From: Megaleporinus macrocephalus
Taxonomy: Eukaryota > Chordata > Actinopteri > Characiformes > Anostomidae
Length of the DNA: 64,000 nucleotides
Assembly: GCA_021613375.1 (NCBI GenBank)
Contig: CM038711.1
Location: 19,267,694-19,331,693, forward strand
Direction: 5' to 3'
Positions 29,031 through 42,030 of this stretch are shown piece after piece. Under the pieces are notes generated by a model, which was given only the letters and a program-made list of their open reading frames with translations, was not told where the DNA came from and ran no database searches. Each line of letters begins with the position of its first letter. The stretch's first letter is position 1. Position numbers and translations under genes: made by a program.

Positions 29031-29052
29031 GTGTGTGTGTGTGTGTGTGTGT
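29031..29052. repeat. GT dinucleotide microsatellite
   Basis: Eleven GT units directly after a TA-rich run (29010-29030). Confidence 0.9.
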
Positions 29053-29655
29053 AAAATGTAGAATTTATATAAAATAACTTCTGACTGACAAAATGGCATA
29101 AGCCCTGCCAGTCGACTGTCAACATCACTGTCAAACATTACAAAGTACAGATTTGTCACAGTTGTCCAGAATCATAATCAATAAATCAAACTTTACACTA
29201 CTAAAGAATTAGCTTTTAATTCCAATATTTAGCACAGCTAGACTCAAGACTAATTAAGACTTAGTTACTGTAGTAGACAATGTGTAAGTTAAAGACTACA
29301 TGTTTTCATCTTACATTAAACACTTGACAATTTTTCGCTTTCTCGGGTTTGGTCGGAACTAACAGAAATAACAAAAACACTAGTAGAGTCATATTTACAA
29401 ATACAATGTCTTTACAATGTCTTTTGCTCAGTATTTCACGCACTGTGCTGCTCTAAATTAAATTAGCTTAATTATGCTCTCTTTGTAATACAATATGCAG
29501 TTGTTCTTTGTTCTCTAAGTACTGAAGATATTCACAATATTCTTAGAAAAGCATGTTATGTCATAACTTTTACTTATGATAAAATGTTGTCATAGTAGTA
29601 GTCATGAGTAGTGTAGTCTATCATTTCTGTCTGCCTTTTAGTTTACTTAAATTAA

Positions 29656-29656
<1 letters not shown>

Positions 29657-29730
<74 letters not shown>
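29657..29730. repeat. TA dinucleotide microsatellite
   Basis: About 74 bp of uninterrupted TA within AT-rich DNA. Confidence 0.95.
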
Positions 29731-29734
<4 letters not shown>

Positions 29735-30639
29735 TATTATATAGACATATCCTAATTTAGTACTACTGTTGCAGTATGTTTAGTTGTATTTCCTGCTCAC
29801 ATTAAAGGCATTGCTGTAGTAATTTTAAAATAAAGGCGTTGTGCAAATCAATATAGTGTATATGACTAACATACTGTTTTAGACTTTAGCAAGAGATAAG
29901 TTATTAGAGAACACAAGAAATTGTGTTTTATGTTAACTACCCGGTCTTGTTGTATTAAAACATTCCACTTAACTGCTGTGCAGGGACTAAAATAAACTAC
30001 AAATGCAGAGTATTTTAGATTGTAATTGACCACCTATTTAGTTTTGTAGGAATTTAATTAAGATTTGGAATTTATGTGTTTAGCTTAAAAGTGATTATTG
30101 TGTTTTAACATTGAGTTGCGATTGTAATTCCAAATCAAAATAACATAAAAATAACTGTCAACAGACTGGGGTTAAAAATGTGTTAAATATTTTATTCTGT
30201 GGTATGATACATCAGCAAATCATTGATATGCCTTTTTCTCAGAAGTAGAAAAACGTTTTTATTTTATCTTATGCATACCATGAGTTTCTTTTAACATTTG
30301 GTTGTTTCTCACAGGGTGGGGTATAAATCTTGCTCTTTTAGTGAATTTTGGACACCTTGTTTTCTCTATTTCTTGTAACTACCTGAGACAAGGCAAACTT
30401 TAGGTACATTTTATGAATTATGTATTTTCCATTTGTTGTAATCTCTCTTCAGTAATATTTTTTGCTTGCCAGTGGCAACATCTATTATCTAGTTTGTAGT
30501 TTCCATACGTGAAAGTGGCGTAAGCCAAAATTGCTCAAAAGAATGATGGACAGAAATGTCTGTTTGTCAGATATTACCTGATTCTTACATATTTGAATGA
30601 AGGAAGGTCAGAGTAAGTGCCTCATCAGGCAGTCTCTAT
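29731..30639. other. AT-rich spacer, nothing seen
   Basis: No exon-like or repeat structure was recognised. Confidence 0.6.
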
Positions 30640-31298
30640 TAATGAAGCATGTAATCGTAATAATATACATTAATACGAAATAGGAGCCCTGTATGATTTC
30701 AGCAGATTTTATTGATGAAATGCACCATCATTGTATTTATGGAAATTGACTATATTCAATTGAATACACTTCCTCTGTAACACAAAAGACCCCCTTGCAA
30801 AGCCCCAGTAACGTATTACAATTATTAAGGTCTTAGCTAGTGTGATATGCTCCAGCACCCAGGTGGCCATCAAAATGATTCTCTTATCAGGTGTTCATTC
30901 AGAGCTGAATTAGGATGGAGGTGGTTCGGGAGTGGGGTGCGGGGCTTGCTGGCAAAGAACTTGTTCAACCAAGAGTTTAATTATTATTAAAAGAGTGGCT
31001 GACACAATAGCTGACACTGGCCCCTGATGCATTTGAAATCTTAACCCCAGCAGACCTTCATTTGGAAGGGCTAGCATATCTCAGTACTGCACAGGCTTAA
31101 ACTGAGGTGCATGGGGTATGTGAGGGCGAGTGGCAGCGTTAATTCCATATTGAAAGAGAGCATGCGCAGACAGGTGCTGAGACAGGAAGTGAGTGCCAGG
31201 GGAGCCCGCCCCAGTGCCCTGACAGCAATTGGCAGGCCAGGTGCTAATTGGACAGGCACAGCAGAGAGCGGATGTTGGGAAGAAGACACTGCATGTGA
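30640..31298. promoter_or_regulatory. Candidate regulatory block
   Basis: Composition changes from AT-rich to mixed. Features include a 14-bp palindrome TATTCAATTGAATA (30753-30766), a TTAATTATTATTAA run near 30980, paired GCTGACAC words near 31000 and a TTGGCAGGCCAGG NFI-like half site near 31229. Frames on both strands at 31071-31335 depend on the adjacent C tract and are not credible. Enhancer function is an inference. Confidence 0.25.
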
Positions 31299-31322
31299 CC
31301 CCCCCCCCCACCCCCCCACCCC
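31299..31322. repeat. Poly-C tract
   Basis: Three C runs separated by single A bases. The minus strand is G-rich and could form a quadruplex. Run lengths in such tracts are prone to sequencing error. Confidence 0.9.
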
Positions 31323-34300
31323 ACAAACATTATGAAGCCAAACAGTATCATATTTGATGTTTTTACTGTTTTTAGTAGCCAGAGTGCTGTGTAATACACA
31401 TGCTGTTTTGTTTTGTGAGTTGAATGCAGTGATATGCCAATTTTACTCAGCCTAATTTTCTTTCATTAAAAAGAAAAAATTGATTTTCATCTGCCAGCTT
31501 ATGAAAAAAAACTATGATTAAGGTTAGGGGTTTTTAAAGGTTATAGCTAAATTCATTATTCATCAGTAAACTGACATTGGTACTATAAAGAAGGCTTCTA
31601 CATGTTTTGTGTTTAACGGTATGTCCTTGTAAATATGAGTACTGCACAAAGTTTTCAGCATTATATATAGTAATATAAAAATTTACACATATTTTTTTTA
31701 GAAATGCATCTGGTGGCAACTAAGATTGTACATCTTAACACAATAATGTCACTAACAAAATGCAAATAAAAAATCCAGATCCATGTAAATGTTCTGAAGT
31801 TCTTAATTATGAATGTTGTTTTTTTCTTAGTAAGGCAAATGCAATTTTTTTGAGATTTGGTGAAATAAATAAAGTAAAAGAAAGGAGACATTCTTTACAT
31901 AGCACTGCACTGTTTTTGTTTGTTTTTGTGCTTTTTTTAAGGATTTATGTGCATTGGGTTTACTTTCTTTTGAATATAAATGTGCCTCCCCCTCTCCGGT
32001 ACAGCAAATGCTTCTTTCCTCAGAATTCACACAACCTTCAATTTAACCTCTGAGCCATTACGTTCAATAGGGAACAGCCTCCCCATTGTCAAAAATGCAG
32101 CATCCTATTTTTTCACCAAAAAGATTTAATTAAGCCCAACAAATTCCTAAAGAAATAGTAATTTTGGGACCCAATCATACAAAATGTGTCTCAAACAAGA
32201 TAATTCCTCTTTATGGTTGCATGTTAGTATATTGGCTGGAACCCATGCTGGACCTTGGAATGATGAAACATTTTTTCCATAGTGTATTACACCAGACTAC
32301 ATTCAGAAACACAACTAACTGAATAAGTACAGCCAGTGCATGTATACTCCTGACATCACTTGACATTCATTTTTGCACATTATTACTCAGACTGTACGTA
32401 AACAGAACTTGAACAGAATTCTTTATTTATTATTCTTTGCAAATACCTGGTAGCCAAGAAAACACTGTTACCATTCCATTAGCAGCATCCTTAATAAGTA
32501 CTAATACATAGTACTTAAGATTACATATGAGTTTTTCTTTCTCTTTTTGGTTTTTAGTCACTTTGACTACATGGCAGTGTTCAGGGCATCTATACACCTC
32601 TGTCTGAAGCACTAAACCGGTGGTCATGTCTGCTCATAGGGCCCTGCTCTCAACTGTCAAACAGGGCCTTGATATCTTAATCAAAATAGGGAGGGAGAAT
32701 TTATTCAGGCGGGGATGTGAGGGTGCATTTTAAGTCTGAGAAGCGGGCGCTATAGGGTGAGGCAAGGACGTGTTGGGTCAGGCTGAACAGCACGTAGAGA
32801 CTTTGGGGGAGGATTCCCCTTTTGTGCCATGTGCTGGAGAGACATAATGAATTATATTATAATTACAATACAGGCTGGGCAGAAAAGGGACAAAACAGAT
32901 ATTTGAGCAGGGGGTGGAGAGGGTGGTTCCTCTGAGACCAAGGCTTCAGTCCATGGTCATTCACTCTGTTTAACACCAACGCACACTAGCCATTGGCGTT
33001 GTGAATAGTGCTTTCTCTTGCCGTATGCACACTTTAGCAGTACATCTCAGTCTTTTGGAATCACTTCTTGTGAGTAAACAAGCATGCTGTTTAGAGCAAA
33101 GAGCTGCCCCTCTGTGATTTCATGTATTAATTAATTTAATGTCATTTTACCAGGTTATGATTTTCCAATCAGTACTAGAATTTCCCCTGATATTGGTCAG
33201 TAGAACTTAATCTAAAATAATGCCGCATGAATCCACTCACTTGCAGACACAAACTCACTTATGTACACACATGCAGTAGTGGGACAGAATTAGCATATTA
33301 AAATAGTTAATAAGAGGGTGTATTTAGTATGTATATCACTATCTATGCCGACTGTGCCTGGAGTGGTAAAAATTAGCATTCTGTGCAGTGATGCTTGCTT
33401 ATTGTGAGTGACAGGCCATAGTTCTGACCCCATCACCAGCGTTCTAGACATGTTCTAGGGGAAAAAAACGTCAAATGGAATATGAAATTTATCCTGATAC
33501 TTGCAATATGTGAACGCGAGCGTGTGTTTGTGTGTGCATCCTTGCTCAGTGTTTGGTGGGTGAGGGGACTGTGCGCTCCGGGTGCTTTTTGGTCAGAGTG
33601 GTGGTAGTTTGGGTGCTGGTAAAGGCGGGGGTGCTGCTAGATGGAGCAATAGAGGGAGGCAGAGGGGAGGGATGCTGGCAGTGACTGAGAAGATGAGGAT
33701 TTGACAGCGAGGTGACGGAGAGTTCAGACAAAATGAGGCTTGCAGATTAGCGGCGCTCCTCTCCGTGACAGGTGTCATCTCTGGGGGCAGTCTGTCACTC
33801 TGCCTGCTGCCACTCTACAGATAATACGCCGTGTGAAAGGGTGGCGGCAGAGCCGAGGGGAGGCGCCAGTCTCACCTCGCCTGGGCACAGCCGGCTGGAG
33901 TCGCTCATCATGCTAGGCACCACTATTAAAGCCCAGGTGGCAAGGGGAAGCACCAACACATACACACGTGCACAAAGCCAAGCTCAGACATGGCATTCTA
34001 TTCAAAACCATGACACAGCCTTTTGCATGCATGGAAATCACATGTTTCTGCACAGATGTATTTTATTGCACTGTTAAAGAAAGTGGGTCAGGACTAACAA
34101 TGGTAATAAAGATGTGGAGAGCTAATGATGATGAAACACTATTTATTTAGTTGAAGAAGTTTTTCATGTATTTATTCAAATATTTTATTATTGATACATA
34201 ATGTTGATATAATATCTAAAGTATATGATATATTGGCCTATATTTTAAAAGAATATCACCATTAAAAAACAATGAAACAACAGATAATTACACTTGACCA

Positions 34301-34383
34301 GTATTTCAAAGTAATATTTGATGAGGCATTGTATTTTACAAGAGCAGAACAGCAACACAGATACTATGCAACTACTATCATTT

Positions 34384-34386
<3 letters not shown>
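31323..34386. other. Non-coding spacer with GC-mixed patches
   Basis: AT-rich to about 32630, then a GC-mixed patch (32630-32960) and another (33540-33960) that resemble regulatory sequence. A weak CTCF-like CTAGATGG core lies at 33634-33647. Frames at 33546-34077 are serine/proline-rich or low-complexity and show no domain. Confidence 0.4.
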
Positions 34387-34424
<38 letters not shown>

Positions 34425-34437
34425 AGAGAGAGAGAGA
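34387..34437. repeat. Compound TA and GA microsatellite
   Basis: A TA tract (34387-34421) is followed by AGGGAGAGAGAGAGAGA. It accounts for the Ile-Tyr and Arg-Glu frames spanning it. Confidence 0.95.
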
Positions 34438-36700
34438 AGGAGAGATGTACATAGAAAATGTGCGGATGTGCGATATTGGCATTGATCCAGAAATGCTGTA
34501 TTGGTGCACATTCTTACTGTCCCATTTCACTTCTGTTTTATGTAGTAAATGTTTAAATCTTAATGTAATTAGTACAAAGACACATATACAATGTTTGACA
34601 ATATTTTAAACAAGTCTATGTGTTAGTGTCTTTAAAATTGCTGTTTGTAAATGTTTGTACATAAAACTTGTGATTTTAAATAAAGTATTAATTAAATTAA
34701 TTACTAAATATAGGAACGTCTGAGATTATTGCCTCTTTATGTAGACAGAGGCAGAGAGAAAGTAGAAATGGATTTGAATGGCCCAGTGGCCTGTCTGTGG
34801 CCCTTGCCAGTGCCTGGGTCGTGGGGGGTATTAGAGTTTTTGGGGTGTGAGTGAGTACCCTGTGCCTCTCTGACTCCCAGGCTTACAGTCCCCATTACCT
34901 GCCCAAAGCCTGCAGCCATCTGGCCCCCAGATTGCAGCGGGCTGCACACAGCAGGCCCTGCTGTCTCCCCTTTGGGTTCGACAGTCAGCGGAGGGTCAGC
35001 CCCCCTCTCCTCAGTGTTGGAGGTGTTACCAGGCACACTGCTGCAACACACGCTCAGTGCTACCTCAGCAGTCCCACACACACATGTATTCACTCACACA
35101 AACACACATACACAGCACTTTTAATTCCTCATGTGTCCATGTATGCAGTGGCTGGTATGACAGGTCACTTTGGGCCTCGAAGCATCAGAACTGCACTCCA
35201 AGAGACACAGCTAGTTACAACCTCAGAGGACAAAGACAGCTCTGTGTGTGTGCTGGTGAGCACTGGCAGTGGCGACAAATATAAATCTAATTAGTATTCT
35301 GCTGTTTGTCTTTTGGACAGATGAGGGATGCCCCCTATTGACTTTGTCAGGGGAGCCAGAGCAGAGGGGAGAGAGGAGATGAGCGTGTTAAAGCACCGAC
35401 TGCAAATTGCGTTGTAAGTCACGCCAAGTTCATACCACCCGATCTGAGTAATAACCGCAGTACCGACGGACTGATTCTGCAGATTGGATCGCCAATGGCA
35501 GTCCGCAATATGTTATTGTGCCGGCAACTGCAATGCCCAATAGAGTGTGAGTTTTTTTATGTATTCCCTTTGTGGGGTAGGAGAGGCCACTGTGCACCAT
35601 TTGTTTGGGTTACTGATTGGAATTTCTCCATCTGAAAAATTATGTGTAGGACTGAAGCGAGAATAGGAAATAGACACGCTTCATGCTGGTTTTCCTAAAT
35701 GAACGACCTTGTGCAACAATCTTGCTTTTTGTGTGGTAAACTTTTGTCCAAGCTAAAATTCTCCCCTTAAAATAGTAAATAGCCTATTACTTTTTTACAA
35801 TTTTACCTGATCTCATTTTTGATATCTTCTTCTTTCTTGCTTGGTTGTTATAAGTAAAAGTCTCATTTGCAGATCAGTGCCATATTTTAGATTTTTAGAT
35901 TTTTAATGCTAACTGTGCATAGTTCTGTAGTAAAATGTATCAGTAAAATGGAGAAACTGCTTACATTCTGCACATTGCAAGTGAAGCAGAGAAGAAATTT
36001 AGAAGAAACACTGATCACTGATAACCCTGTCCCAAATAAGACATTTCTTAATATGATTTAATTTTCTCATTTTCTCAAAGTCTGTATTTTCAGAATAGTT
36101 ATCTTTTGTATGCTTTGAGTTGTTTTTAGTAGGGGGTTGGCTATATGGCAAAACTAATGATGCCAAAATACTTTCATGTGCGAAACATGTATATTCATTT
36201 TTTCATTCACAGTGTATTCATTTTTTCTCAGGTTTATAGACAAACAACTGTAGTGCCACATTAACAGAAAATAAGTTAGTATCTATGACAAAATTATTTG
36301 AATTTAAGATTTACACACTACATTATATCCAATTAAACATGAGTAATTGTGCTGCCTATGTAATGAAATAAACAGTTTATAATTGTAGTTTAAGTACTGA
36401 TAAAGTATCTTGTGACTTTATATATATACCGTTTTGTCAGATTGGCCACCCCTGTGGTGTAGGACATGGCTATGATTCTAAAAGGGGTAAAAGAGAAAAA
36501 GGAGCAGTACTTGAGCTCTCATTCTCATTCTTCCCCTTCATCCTCCTTTGCAGCCCACATCATAGAATGTGCTCCCAGTTGTCATTAGGACTGTGATTCA
36601 TCAGCATAGATCCAGCCATGGTTATTATTTTATTTTGGCTGCTTTTTAGTTTCCTCCGAAACACTTTCACACACTCGGTCAGCTCACATCTTCGGCACCC
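34438..36700. other. Non-coding; GC-rich patch 34740-35310
   Basis: Positions 34740-35310 are GC-rich and hold overlapping frames on both strands (147 and 118 codons) with CA-rich low complexity at 35070-35120. Neither resembles a known protein. Downstream sequence is AT-rich and empty. Confidence 0.4.
35328..35341 (-). promoter_or_regulatory. CTCF-like site, minus orientation
   Basis: The reverse complement reads TCAATAGGGGGCAT and fits the CTCF core at about 11 of 14 positions. It points toward the plus-oriented site at 2114. Motif evidence only. Confidence 0.25.
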
Positions 36701-39700
36701 CCAAACACACACACACACACTAGCGCCTTTAACTTTTCCATTAAACTTAAAGCCGCTGTGAAAGGGATTACAGTGGAGTTGTCAGCAAGAGCCTTCCACA
36801 TACTGTATCAGCACTGACTGAAATGAAGATGTGTGAAGTGTATGTGTGTGTCTGTGTGTGTGTGTCTCCTGCTATCAGAGCGGCTTTATTTGAGGGGCTC
36901 AGACCGAGGCTGGCTGTAGCCTGTGAGGGTCTATATGTTCTCCTCTTTCTCCCAAGCCCAGCAGCATAATCACTCATGAGTGGCACCTCATTTCACAGCC
37001 TCTAATGGCTTGACATTCGGAGCACACCAGGGTACTGGGCGCGGAAGCTTTCTCTCTCTTTTTTTCTCTTTTGGGTGGGGGGTCTGTGAGGAAGTGGGTG
37101 AGGGTTTGAAGGGTTGCTAGCAAAAAGAAGATGAAAGTTCTTTAGCATCAGAAGTGGTTGAGCTCTAAATATTTTTGAATTTTAGTTTTTTTTAGGGTTT
37201 TACATTTACTTAAATGTTAATTAATTATTTTAAATTCTTTGAATTCAATGAGGTGATTAAAAGCTCTGTATCCTACATTTCTTGCATTTTATTTTTTCAC
37301 CAATTCACAACCATCACGTGCAATTAAACTTTAAAGTAAATTAAAACGGTCTCTAATGTGATATATGTAAATAATGCAGTCCATGCTGAAACACAACTTT
37401 ACCATGAACGTGCGGAGCCAAGCTGCTGTAGAATACACCTTTCTTAAAATGTGTTGGTTTTAATGACATGAAAAGCTGTGAACAGTATATTTAGAAACTT
37501 TACATTCTGCATTTCAAAAAAGTGAGTTTTCTATAATATTGTCTCTTTAATAGATGCATCCAGTTTCTTCCCCTCTCTCTCTTCCTCTCTCTCTGTCTTT
37601 CTCTCTCCGTCACTTTTACTGGCTTCTCTCTCTCCCACTGTCTCCAACACACATACACAATACAACACAGTCACACACAACACCACCAAGATAAGCACAC
37701 ACGCGTAACTATTTAGCTGCGAGCGCTGGGGCTGCATCCTGTGATGTTTGATAGCGCTACATGGAGCGTGGCCATCTGAACCAAAGTTATCTGGGCTGAC
37801 TCTCTGTGTGACAGACACCGCTGCCCTGCAGACATTCCACTGCTTACTCTGCGCGTGTGTGTGTGTGTGTGAGTCAGGCACCAGGCCCCCGGGCTCTAGC
37901 CAGTCACCCATCCAGTCGGGCAGGTAGCATGACTGTATAATTGTGCCGTGACACTCTGAACCCATGGCTGATACATAAGCATGTTAATTTTCTGATAGCG
38001 GCGGGGCCCAGGCCCGTTGGAATGCGAGTTATGATGGGTGTAATTTGTGTCTCCTGCAGCATGCTGAAAAGAGCGGGGTCATGGGCAGGATAAATACAAA
38101 TGAAAATTGATGCATGGCTCATTTCTGGTTGACCAGTCTGTCTGTAGTTTGGCAGGGGGGGTTGTAGAGATAGAAAAAATAAATCTTGGTGGGTCTCTTG
38201 GAGTTTATGCACTCTAAGAGACACTGCACAAGGCTATAGAGTGAAATGAGCCAGTAACATTATTGTCTACATACAGCTTTACCCCATACATCCCTGTACA
38301 AAAGCCAAGAAAATTTAGCAGTAATTATATATTTTTGCTATTAAATAATTAAGGTAGAATAATGTGGTAGAATAAATATTTTAAAAATCTAAAATGTAAA
38401 AATAGTTTTAGTTAGATGTACACAGATTTTGGTGCTGACTGAAAGAAGAATTGTTTAGTTAAAGGTGATCTAGAATGGTAACTGTAAATACTAAACATCT
38501 GTATGGAAAGCTTTGAAAATGTTGAAGCTAACTAATTGATGCGTGTAAATTAATAATGTATTAAATACTTATTCTAAACCTATTTGTTTTTAACAAATAC
38601 GTGCCTGCTGCCCAGATATATACCATTACACGTCATTTTAGATGCTTGAACAAAAATACTGGTTAGATTTAGGTATTCTGTTTATTTGAATTATATCTGA
38701 TACTGTCTTAATTTCCCAGTGAAACATACATTTTTTAAAGAGATTTTTTACATGAAAAATATGAAATATGTTTTTTGGGATACACTGATATTGGAATTGC
38801 GTGGAGATGCAGATACACTGCTGATACATAAACATTTATACAATAATGCTGTTATAATTTGTAGGTAGTTAAAAAAAGAAGCAAATGGAATAAAATGCAG
38901 ATACAAGGCACAGAGCAGTAAACCAGCATCACCTAAAAGTCGCACTCTTCAAGGCAATGCATTATCATAATACATAAGTACATCGTAATGACCAGAATTC
39001 AGAACGTAAATACATAATGAAACACCGCTTTTAAAGTAATGGTCAAATCAGCTGCCTGATACCTTTTTTCACTGTGAACTCCTAATATTTTCCTCTCCTT
39101 CTTGTTCATTCTCTTCCTCTGAGCTTTACATGCGCTCCCTGTACCAGGCAGAGATGAGCAGAAATGAAAAGCTGCTGATTTGTGTGAGACCATATGACTG
39201 ACAGCTTCATTTTGATAGGACATCAGGGAAGGTCAGAAGGTATTTTTGTATATGCGTGTGTGCGTTTCGTGAGTGTCAGTGAGTGTCCGTCTGTGTGCAT
39301 GTGTCTAACTGTGAGTTCATGTCTGAGTAAGAGTGTTGGGTGCGCACACACATATTTGGGTCTGTGTGCATCGGCAAAAATCTCGTAGGTGTGTGTGCTC
39401 GCATTGAGAAGAAAGGGCCAAAGAAGGCCGTCCTCCCTGAAACACTGTCATGGCTCGTCTGACTGGCAGTTCAAGAGCTGTTCATTAGAACCCCACTGTG
39501 TCTAGGGCAAAGAAAAACAGTGTGGCCGGCCCAGGACCTGTAACCTTTTCATTTAATCACCAGCTCAAACTGCATTGTGTCTCTTCGCCGTGGGAGCTGG
39601 TCTCTAAGACTCTGCTGTGGCTCCCAGGCCCGCTATCCGACCGAGCTGACACATTTCCCTATGCTACACACTCTCTCTGTGAGAGATGTATGAGTACTCT

Positions 39701-40360
39701 CTGTACCGCCTACGCCTTAATGTATTAAACTGATAGCATATGCTGTGATAGTTTGTTGTTTAATGTTTTAATGTATTTCTTGTTACAGGTTTGAAAAGAC
39801 AGAACCATTATTGTATGTTTCGACATTGGTGTTTTATGATAGGTCGTATATTCAGTATATAATCTGATTTTTTTAATGAATTTAAAAATACAACATATTA
39901 CCAACAGACTGTAATACACATAAGCCCCTATTTTCTGATGTCAATATAGCCGTTTATTTGTTATTACTGGTATTTTGAAAATACATTTAAATGACAAACA
40001 GAAATATATTGGTAATTTCGAAATTATTAGCTCAAGATACTTTTGGTAATGGAGACCTGTTATGAATGTGCCTTTTTTAAATTACAAAACAATCAAAACC
40101 ACTCCATCATGACCATAAAGATCAGCTGCTGGATTCTTGAACTGTCTCTATCTTCAGCTTCTTTACAGCAGGATGCAACTGAAACATCGGAGTTGTTGCC
40201 AGCTTTACTAGCCTTAGGGATGCTTTTTGCTTTGTTTTTTGCTGATATTAATCATTTTTCTTTTTTTTTTACAGCAGAAACTGTTTGCTACAATACTGAA
40301 CTATATATAGTTATAAACGAGCCAATCCCAGTTTTATGTTTCCAGTTATAAATAAAAAAC
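36701..40360. other. Non-coding spacer with minor CA/GT tracts
   Basis: Short CA or GT tracts lie near 36704-36720, 36840-36863 and 37855-37871. A CT-rich stretch lies at 37565-37650. Minus-strand frames at 37531-38224 cross these and are not credible. Positions 39040-39720 are GC-mixed. I see no gene. Confidence 0.45.
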
Positions 40361-40444
40361 AACAATAGTAATAATAACAATAACAATAACAATAATAATA
40401 ATATAATAATAATAATATTAATAATAATAATAATAATAATAATA

Positions 40445-40491
<47 letters not shown>
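40361..40491. repeat. AAT/ATT array with inverted arms
   Basis: AAC and AAT units (40361-40445) change into ATT units (40446-40491). The two arms are reverse complements, the same design as at 20915-21116. Confidence 0.9.
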
Positions 40492-40492
<1 letters not shown>

Positions 40493-40512
40493 CTAACACA
40501 TAAGCCTACATG

Positions 40513-40590
<78 letters not shown>

Positions 40591-40593
40591 GCC

Positions 40594-40633
<40 letters not shown>
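40513..40633. repeat. Two TA microsatellites
   Basis: TA tracts at 40513-40588 and 40598-40633 are separated by catgcctaca, which nearly repeats the GCCTACATGT preceding the first tract. The whole region may have duplicated as a unit. Confidence 0.9.
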
Positions 40634-40635
<2 letters not shown>

Positions 40636-40645
40636 AAGTATAGTA

Positions 40646-40696
40646 TGTACTCTATTGAAATGAGCATGATACTTGTGTACTCTATTAAAATGAGCA
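40646..40696. repeat. 21-bp direct repeat, period 30
   Basis: TGTACTCTATTGAAATGAGCA occurs at 40646-40666 and, with one G-to-A change, at 40676-40696. Nine unrelated bases separate the copies. Confidence 0.9.
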
Positions 40697-40771
40697 GTTA
40701 TTCATTGCAGGTAATAGCTTTAAGGCTGAAGTATATTGACACTTCTATACTACACCGCCACGCGACCCAGG

Positions 40772-40791
40772 GATATCTATATATAGATATC
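40772..40791. repeat. Perfect 20-bp palindrome
   Basis: GATATCTATATATAGATATC reads the same on both strands. It lies 80 bp after the 21-bp repeat in the same repeat-dense patch. Confidence 0.95.
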
Positions 40792-40799
40792 TTGATGAC

Positions 40800-41739
40800 T
40801 GCATACAGTGATAAGTTGTCAGCATTGTACGTGCACCCTTTTCATAGTGACAGTCAGTGAAATGTATTGAATCACATAACAGGTACACATTACCTGTAGC
40901 AGTAATATGTTTCACCACATAAAAGTGCATACAATCAATCACACAAAAGATCACATCTGTGTTATTAGTGGACATGTCTCAAATGCGCCCTCGTGAAGCC
41001 ATTGACCGGCACCGTGTTGATTTGCCTGCAATGAGCACCTTTGTCATTATTAAGAGATCAATCAGTCTTTTGTGATTCATCAAAGACCATGCTGCTTGAC
41101 TTTGCCACAGAACTATAGCTTCTTTTCACAGACATTCTCCCACCGTCACATAGTACTACGTCGGGTAAGATTTGGTTTATTGTCTGTGTCAGTATCATTG
41201 TTTCATGTTGTGTCATGTTTTATTCTGTTTATTTCTGACAATTATTTACAAAATTAAATAATTTTTTTATGGATTGCTTTTATTGACTCTTATAATCTCA
41301 CACTTTCTTATTGATAAAAATTTTCCCACAGCAGACGCAGAATTATCCTTTAGGTTTACACATACCAGAGTTTGTCTTTAGTTTGTGAGTTAATTCTGTC
41401 ACAGTAATATGATGTTGTAATGGGGAAGGAAACAAAACTAAAAATTAACAAACACAAGTTAAAAATAAAAATGAAATAAAAACAGTTAACAGTTATTAAA
41501 AACAGAAAAATGTCATACACATAAATGTAGTAAAACAAAAAGAAATTTGTGCCTCTGTAAAAAAAAAACATAATACACAAACATTTGTTAGTGATAAACT
41601 TTTTTCTTCCCTTTTCCCTTAAAAATGTGATTGTTTCATTCCAGAAAGAGAAAAAAAGAGAGAAACTTAACAATATGTGTTTTAAATTTTTTTGGATGTG
41701 TGCCGTTAAAATAATAATACCATCCACAGTTCGGAGAGG
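40800..41739. other. AT-rich spacer, nothing seen
   Basis: The minus-strand frame at 41356-41790 (144 codons) is Phe/Tyr/Ile-rich, as expected from A-rich DNA read backwards. It has no recognisable domain and I reject it. Confidence 0.55.
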
Positions 41740-42030
41740 AGAGGTTGATTTGTCTTGCTGTGAGCTAACACACTTAATTGTAGTATGCAAATGAGAGCAA
41801 TTACAAAGCTTTTAGGTGAAGAGATGACAGCTGAGGTTGGCTTTGGAGGAGGACTCACCCAAACAGTCGTCATGGTAACAATGCAGAGTAACCTTACTGT
41901 CAAATAATTATAGACGGGGGTGGCGCGCAGATAGCATCTCAGATAGCACCTCAGCTTTTTTTCCCTGTTTTTATGCCCACATTCAGGAACATCTGCCACA
42001 CAGGATGGGATACTGTCTGTTCGTAAGCTC
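41740..42030. promoter_or_regulatory. Candidate enhancer with POU, SOX, MEIS and RFX-like sites
   Basis: Within 100 bp there are a perfect ATGCAAAT octamer (41785-41792), an ATTACAAAG SOX/TCF-like site near 41801, a TGACAGCTG joining a MEIS/TGIF core to an E-box (41825-41833), and GTCGTCATGGTAAC (41866-41879), which fits the RFX X-box with one mismatch. The density and composition resemble vertebrate neural or developmental enhancers. No functional data are visible. Confidence 0.3.

Noticed and set aside
31620..31720. GTACTGCACAAAG word resembling a Tc1 end
   Set aside because: There is no inverted partner, no TA-bounded element and no transposase DNA nearby.
34851..35294. 147-codon plus-strand frame
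   Set aside because: It contains a CA-repeat-derived His/Thr stretch and is mirrored by a 118-codon minus-strand frame. This is the pattern of chance frames in GC-rich DNA.
41356..41790. 144-codon minus-strand frame, Phe/Tyr-rich
   Set aside because: Composition is what A-rich DNA gives in reverse. It has no membrane-protein architecture or family resemblance that I can defend.
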